Assembly: GCA_028564675.1 (NCBI GenBank)
Contig: JAOVVO010000076.1
Coordinates: forward strand, 1-64,000
Source of the DNA: Onchocerca lupi
Taxonomy: Eukaryota > Nematoda > Chromadorea > Rhabditida > Onchocercidae
Length of the DNA stretch: 64,000 nucleotides
Direction of reading: 5' to 3'
Shown here: one piece after another, positions 61,801 through 64,000 of the stretch
Numbering within the stretch: position 1 is the stretch's first letter
How the letters are laid out: each line of letters starts with the position of its first letter
Translations under genes and position numbers: made by a program
Notes under the pieces: generated by a model
What the model was told of the DNA's origin: nothing
What the model saw: the letters and a program-made list of their open reading frames with translations, nothing else
Databases searched by the model: none

Positions 61801-64000
61801 TGCAGCTGCATTGAACAGGTTCAAATTGTTCGCAAATGCAGCATTTATTTTTAATTCCATGAAAACATTCAATTCAACCGCACGTTTTTTTATTCAAGAA
61901 AAAATACAATTCATAATGCAATTCTCTTCCTTATCTTGTTTTTTATTTTACATTTAAACTTTTCCTTTTTTCTTTTTTTCGTTATAAATTTCAATTTAAA
62001 AATATAAACGAAGAAATTGCACGTTTTTTTTTTTTTTTTTGGAAAAGATTATATTATTTTTTTGATTTTAAATTTTTTTTTTTTTTTTTTTTGATAAAAG
62101 TTATAGAATAATTGTTAGTTTCAAATTTTCATAGATAAAAATGAAGCAAAGAAATTGATGTAAATGAACGAAAAAATTAGAGTTAAAATAGACAGACAAA
62201 GATGCGAAGAAATTTGAAATAAATAGTAAATTAAAATAAGAATTCCCAAATATTAATAAGTAAATAACAAAAACTTATATAAAGATGCATAAAATTCGAA
62301 ATAATCGATAATTATTGTAAATTTCGTTTTTTTCCATATCTAAAAAAAAAAAAAAAAGATGGAAAATAATTAAAATCTAAAAAAAAATAAAAATTTTTAT
62401 ATTATAGGAAAGAAATCATTTCAATCCGATTAATCTAAGATAATTAATCACTTAAAAATTGTAATATCGATAATAATTTGTGAAACAAATATATTGACAA
62501 GAATGATTTTCAATGATAATTTGCAAGTAAATAGAAATATAATAAATGATTAGAATGGAAAAATTATTTTTTGATTATTTCAATTTCTGAGATAGTTACT
62601 GATAAAATTATCAATACGAAGTTATGTAATTTAAAATTCAAAGAAAATTCGAACATAGTTCAATTTCCAATTCAAAATGCATTTCAATTTAAGACAATAT
62701 TAAAAGAGTCAAAAAAAGAGCCGAAATTATATGCGGCAATTTGTCAAAATTGTTTATCAATTAAAATATCATTCTTACTAGTATATTCATTACATAAAAT
62801 ATCATCAGTAATTATATGAACTAATTAATTAATTATTTCAGATTTGCTATGGTGTTGTAGTTTAATTTTTGTAATATAAACGCAAAATTTTAACTTTAGA
62901 TTGAAGTTGCTTTTTCCTATCTCTTTTTTTAGGAATATAGAAATCGAGATTATGAAACGGATCAAAATTTGAATCAGTGATAAATTTTAAATTCAAAGTT
63001 CATATTCGGAAATTTGATAAAGTATTGATTAAAAATATGTACAAAAATTATTGATAATCAAAAAAGGAAATAAATATATTGCTAAGATGATTGTATGCGT
63101 TCATTTGTTTACCAATCAATATAAAAGCATTGATTTTTCGATGAAACTTATTGATCAATGAATTGAATGTATTTCAATGTTTCAACAATAAATTTCAAAG
63201 TTAAAAAGATAAATTTATAAGTTTATAGCAAAATTGAAATAACACAGAATAAAAAAATAGAAATGGAATCGAATTAATTGATTTACTGATCAATTTCATG
63301 TTGTTTTAAATTTAAATTTCAATTAGCTTCAACATATATATGATTTATTGAGCAGGACAAATAAAAATAGAATAAAATTGAAATTGAATTATTCGATTTA
63401 TTGATCAATTTAAAAATAAAACAAACAAAAACAAACAAAAAAAAAAAAAACAAGGAATTGAATTGATCGGTTCATTGATCAATCTCATCCTGCTGACCAA
63501 AATTAAATTGTTTTTAATTTAAATTTAAATTAGTTTCAGTGCATATTTAATTTTGTTTCCAACAGCTGATAATGATATGTCTCGGTTGACAATAGTTAAA
63601 TAAACAAGAATTTAACAAATCTCTAATTATCAGGATATTATTCTCGTTTATGCTAATTGGTTCTTTTGAAAATGTAATTAGTTTAAAGTAAACAAAATTT
63701 GATAACAATTGTTAATTTGTTTATTTCTGATCAAATCTGCTCGAAAATAAATCAATAAAGCATATAGCGAAAAATTGAAATATTTTAAAGCAATTCATTT
63801 CTTATCAATCATATAATGGAATTCAAATTAGCAAAAAAAATTATAATAATTAAATCTAGGAAGATGATTTAATGTGAAATGTGTCAATCAGAATTATTGA
63901 TGGCTATTTGACAATGATAAAATCAAAATGTTAACAAATATGTCATAATTCACTGATTAAAATATCAATTAACAATTAATAATATTAATAAATGAGGAAA
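58817..64000. other. AT-rich right end, no supported gene
   Basis: Holds the promoter of the Reeler gene (from 58817), a G13 run at 59767-59779, T/A tracts (60240, 61070, 61345, 62030-62090), GCATGC-rich palindromic sequence at 60686-60714, and diverged copies of a GATTTATTGATCAATTT-type sequence at 63270-63550. The + frame at 62571-62819 (82 codons) has protein-like stretches but no splice context, so I do not call it. Confidence 0.5.
59767..59779. repeat. Poly(G) run
   Basis: About 13 G in a row inside extremely AT-rich DNA; the mirror of the C run at 2106-2118. Confidence 0.9.

Noticed and set aside
62571..62819. 82-codon + frame near the right end
   Set aside because: Some stretches look protein-like, but no acceptor/donor pair or neighbouring exon supports it, and codon composition is near background.

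Overview
The window looks like nuclear DNA of a filarial nematode, most likely an Onchocerca species. It is very AT-rich, with many poly-A/T tracts. The genes have many small exons, with TTTCAG-type acceptors often just upstream of the start codon, as in trans-spliced nematode genes. The calreticulin at 18665-21467 reads, as far as I remember that antigen, almost like the O. volvulus RAL-1 protein. The species call is an inference; I could not run a search. All gene models were spliced by hand from the sequence, and exon lengths and phases were checked for each one.

The left 31 kb is gene-bearing. In order: an uncharacterised 218-residue protein (+, 2234-3888); protein phosphatase methylesterase 1 (-, 4230-6588); a 93-residue basic protein with an LNERF motif (+, 8159-8794); a PRDM9-like PR/SET methyltransferase without zinc fingers (-, 9096 to about 11788, 5' end unresolved); the QCR8/UQCRQ subunit of respiratory complex III (+, 13211-14442); a canonical calreticulin (+, 18665-21467); directly behind it a strongly diverged second calreticulin (+, 22559-26340); and a serine/threonine-rich, probably nuclear protein of unknown function (-, 27889-31077).

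From 31 to 54.6 kb I find no convincing gene. This stretch holds low-complexity DNA, a 22-bp satellite with a 66-bp higher-order period, several families of decayed 40-110 bp tandem repeats, two long hairpins, and a dispersed repeat whose 120-bp module occurs at least five times. At 54.6-58.8 kb lies one more gene (-): a secreted Reeler-domain protein with a DOMON-like middle and a hydrophobic, GPI-signal-like tail. Its coding sequence contains a trinucleotide microsatellite. The last 5 kb show no supported gene.

The most interesting unit is the calreticulin tandem pair. The second copy keeps the phase of every intron and the exact length of four internal exons, the lectin-site Tyr/Lys/Met residues, both cysteines and an ER-retrieval-like KEEL end. 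It needs one GC-AG intron, has an acidic tail about twice as long, and changes the lectin Asp to Glu. Both copies carry the same promoter module, an inverted CCAAT box 13 bp upstream of a TGACGTGG/TAACGTGG unfolded-protein-response-like element.
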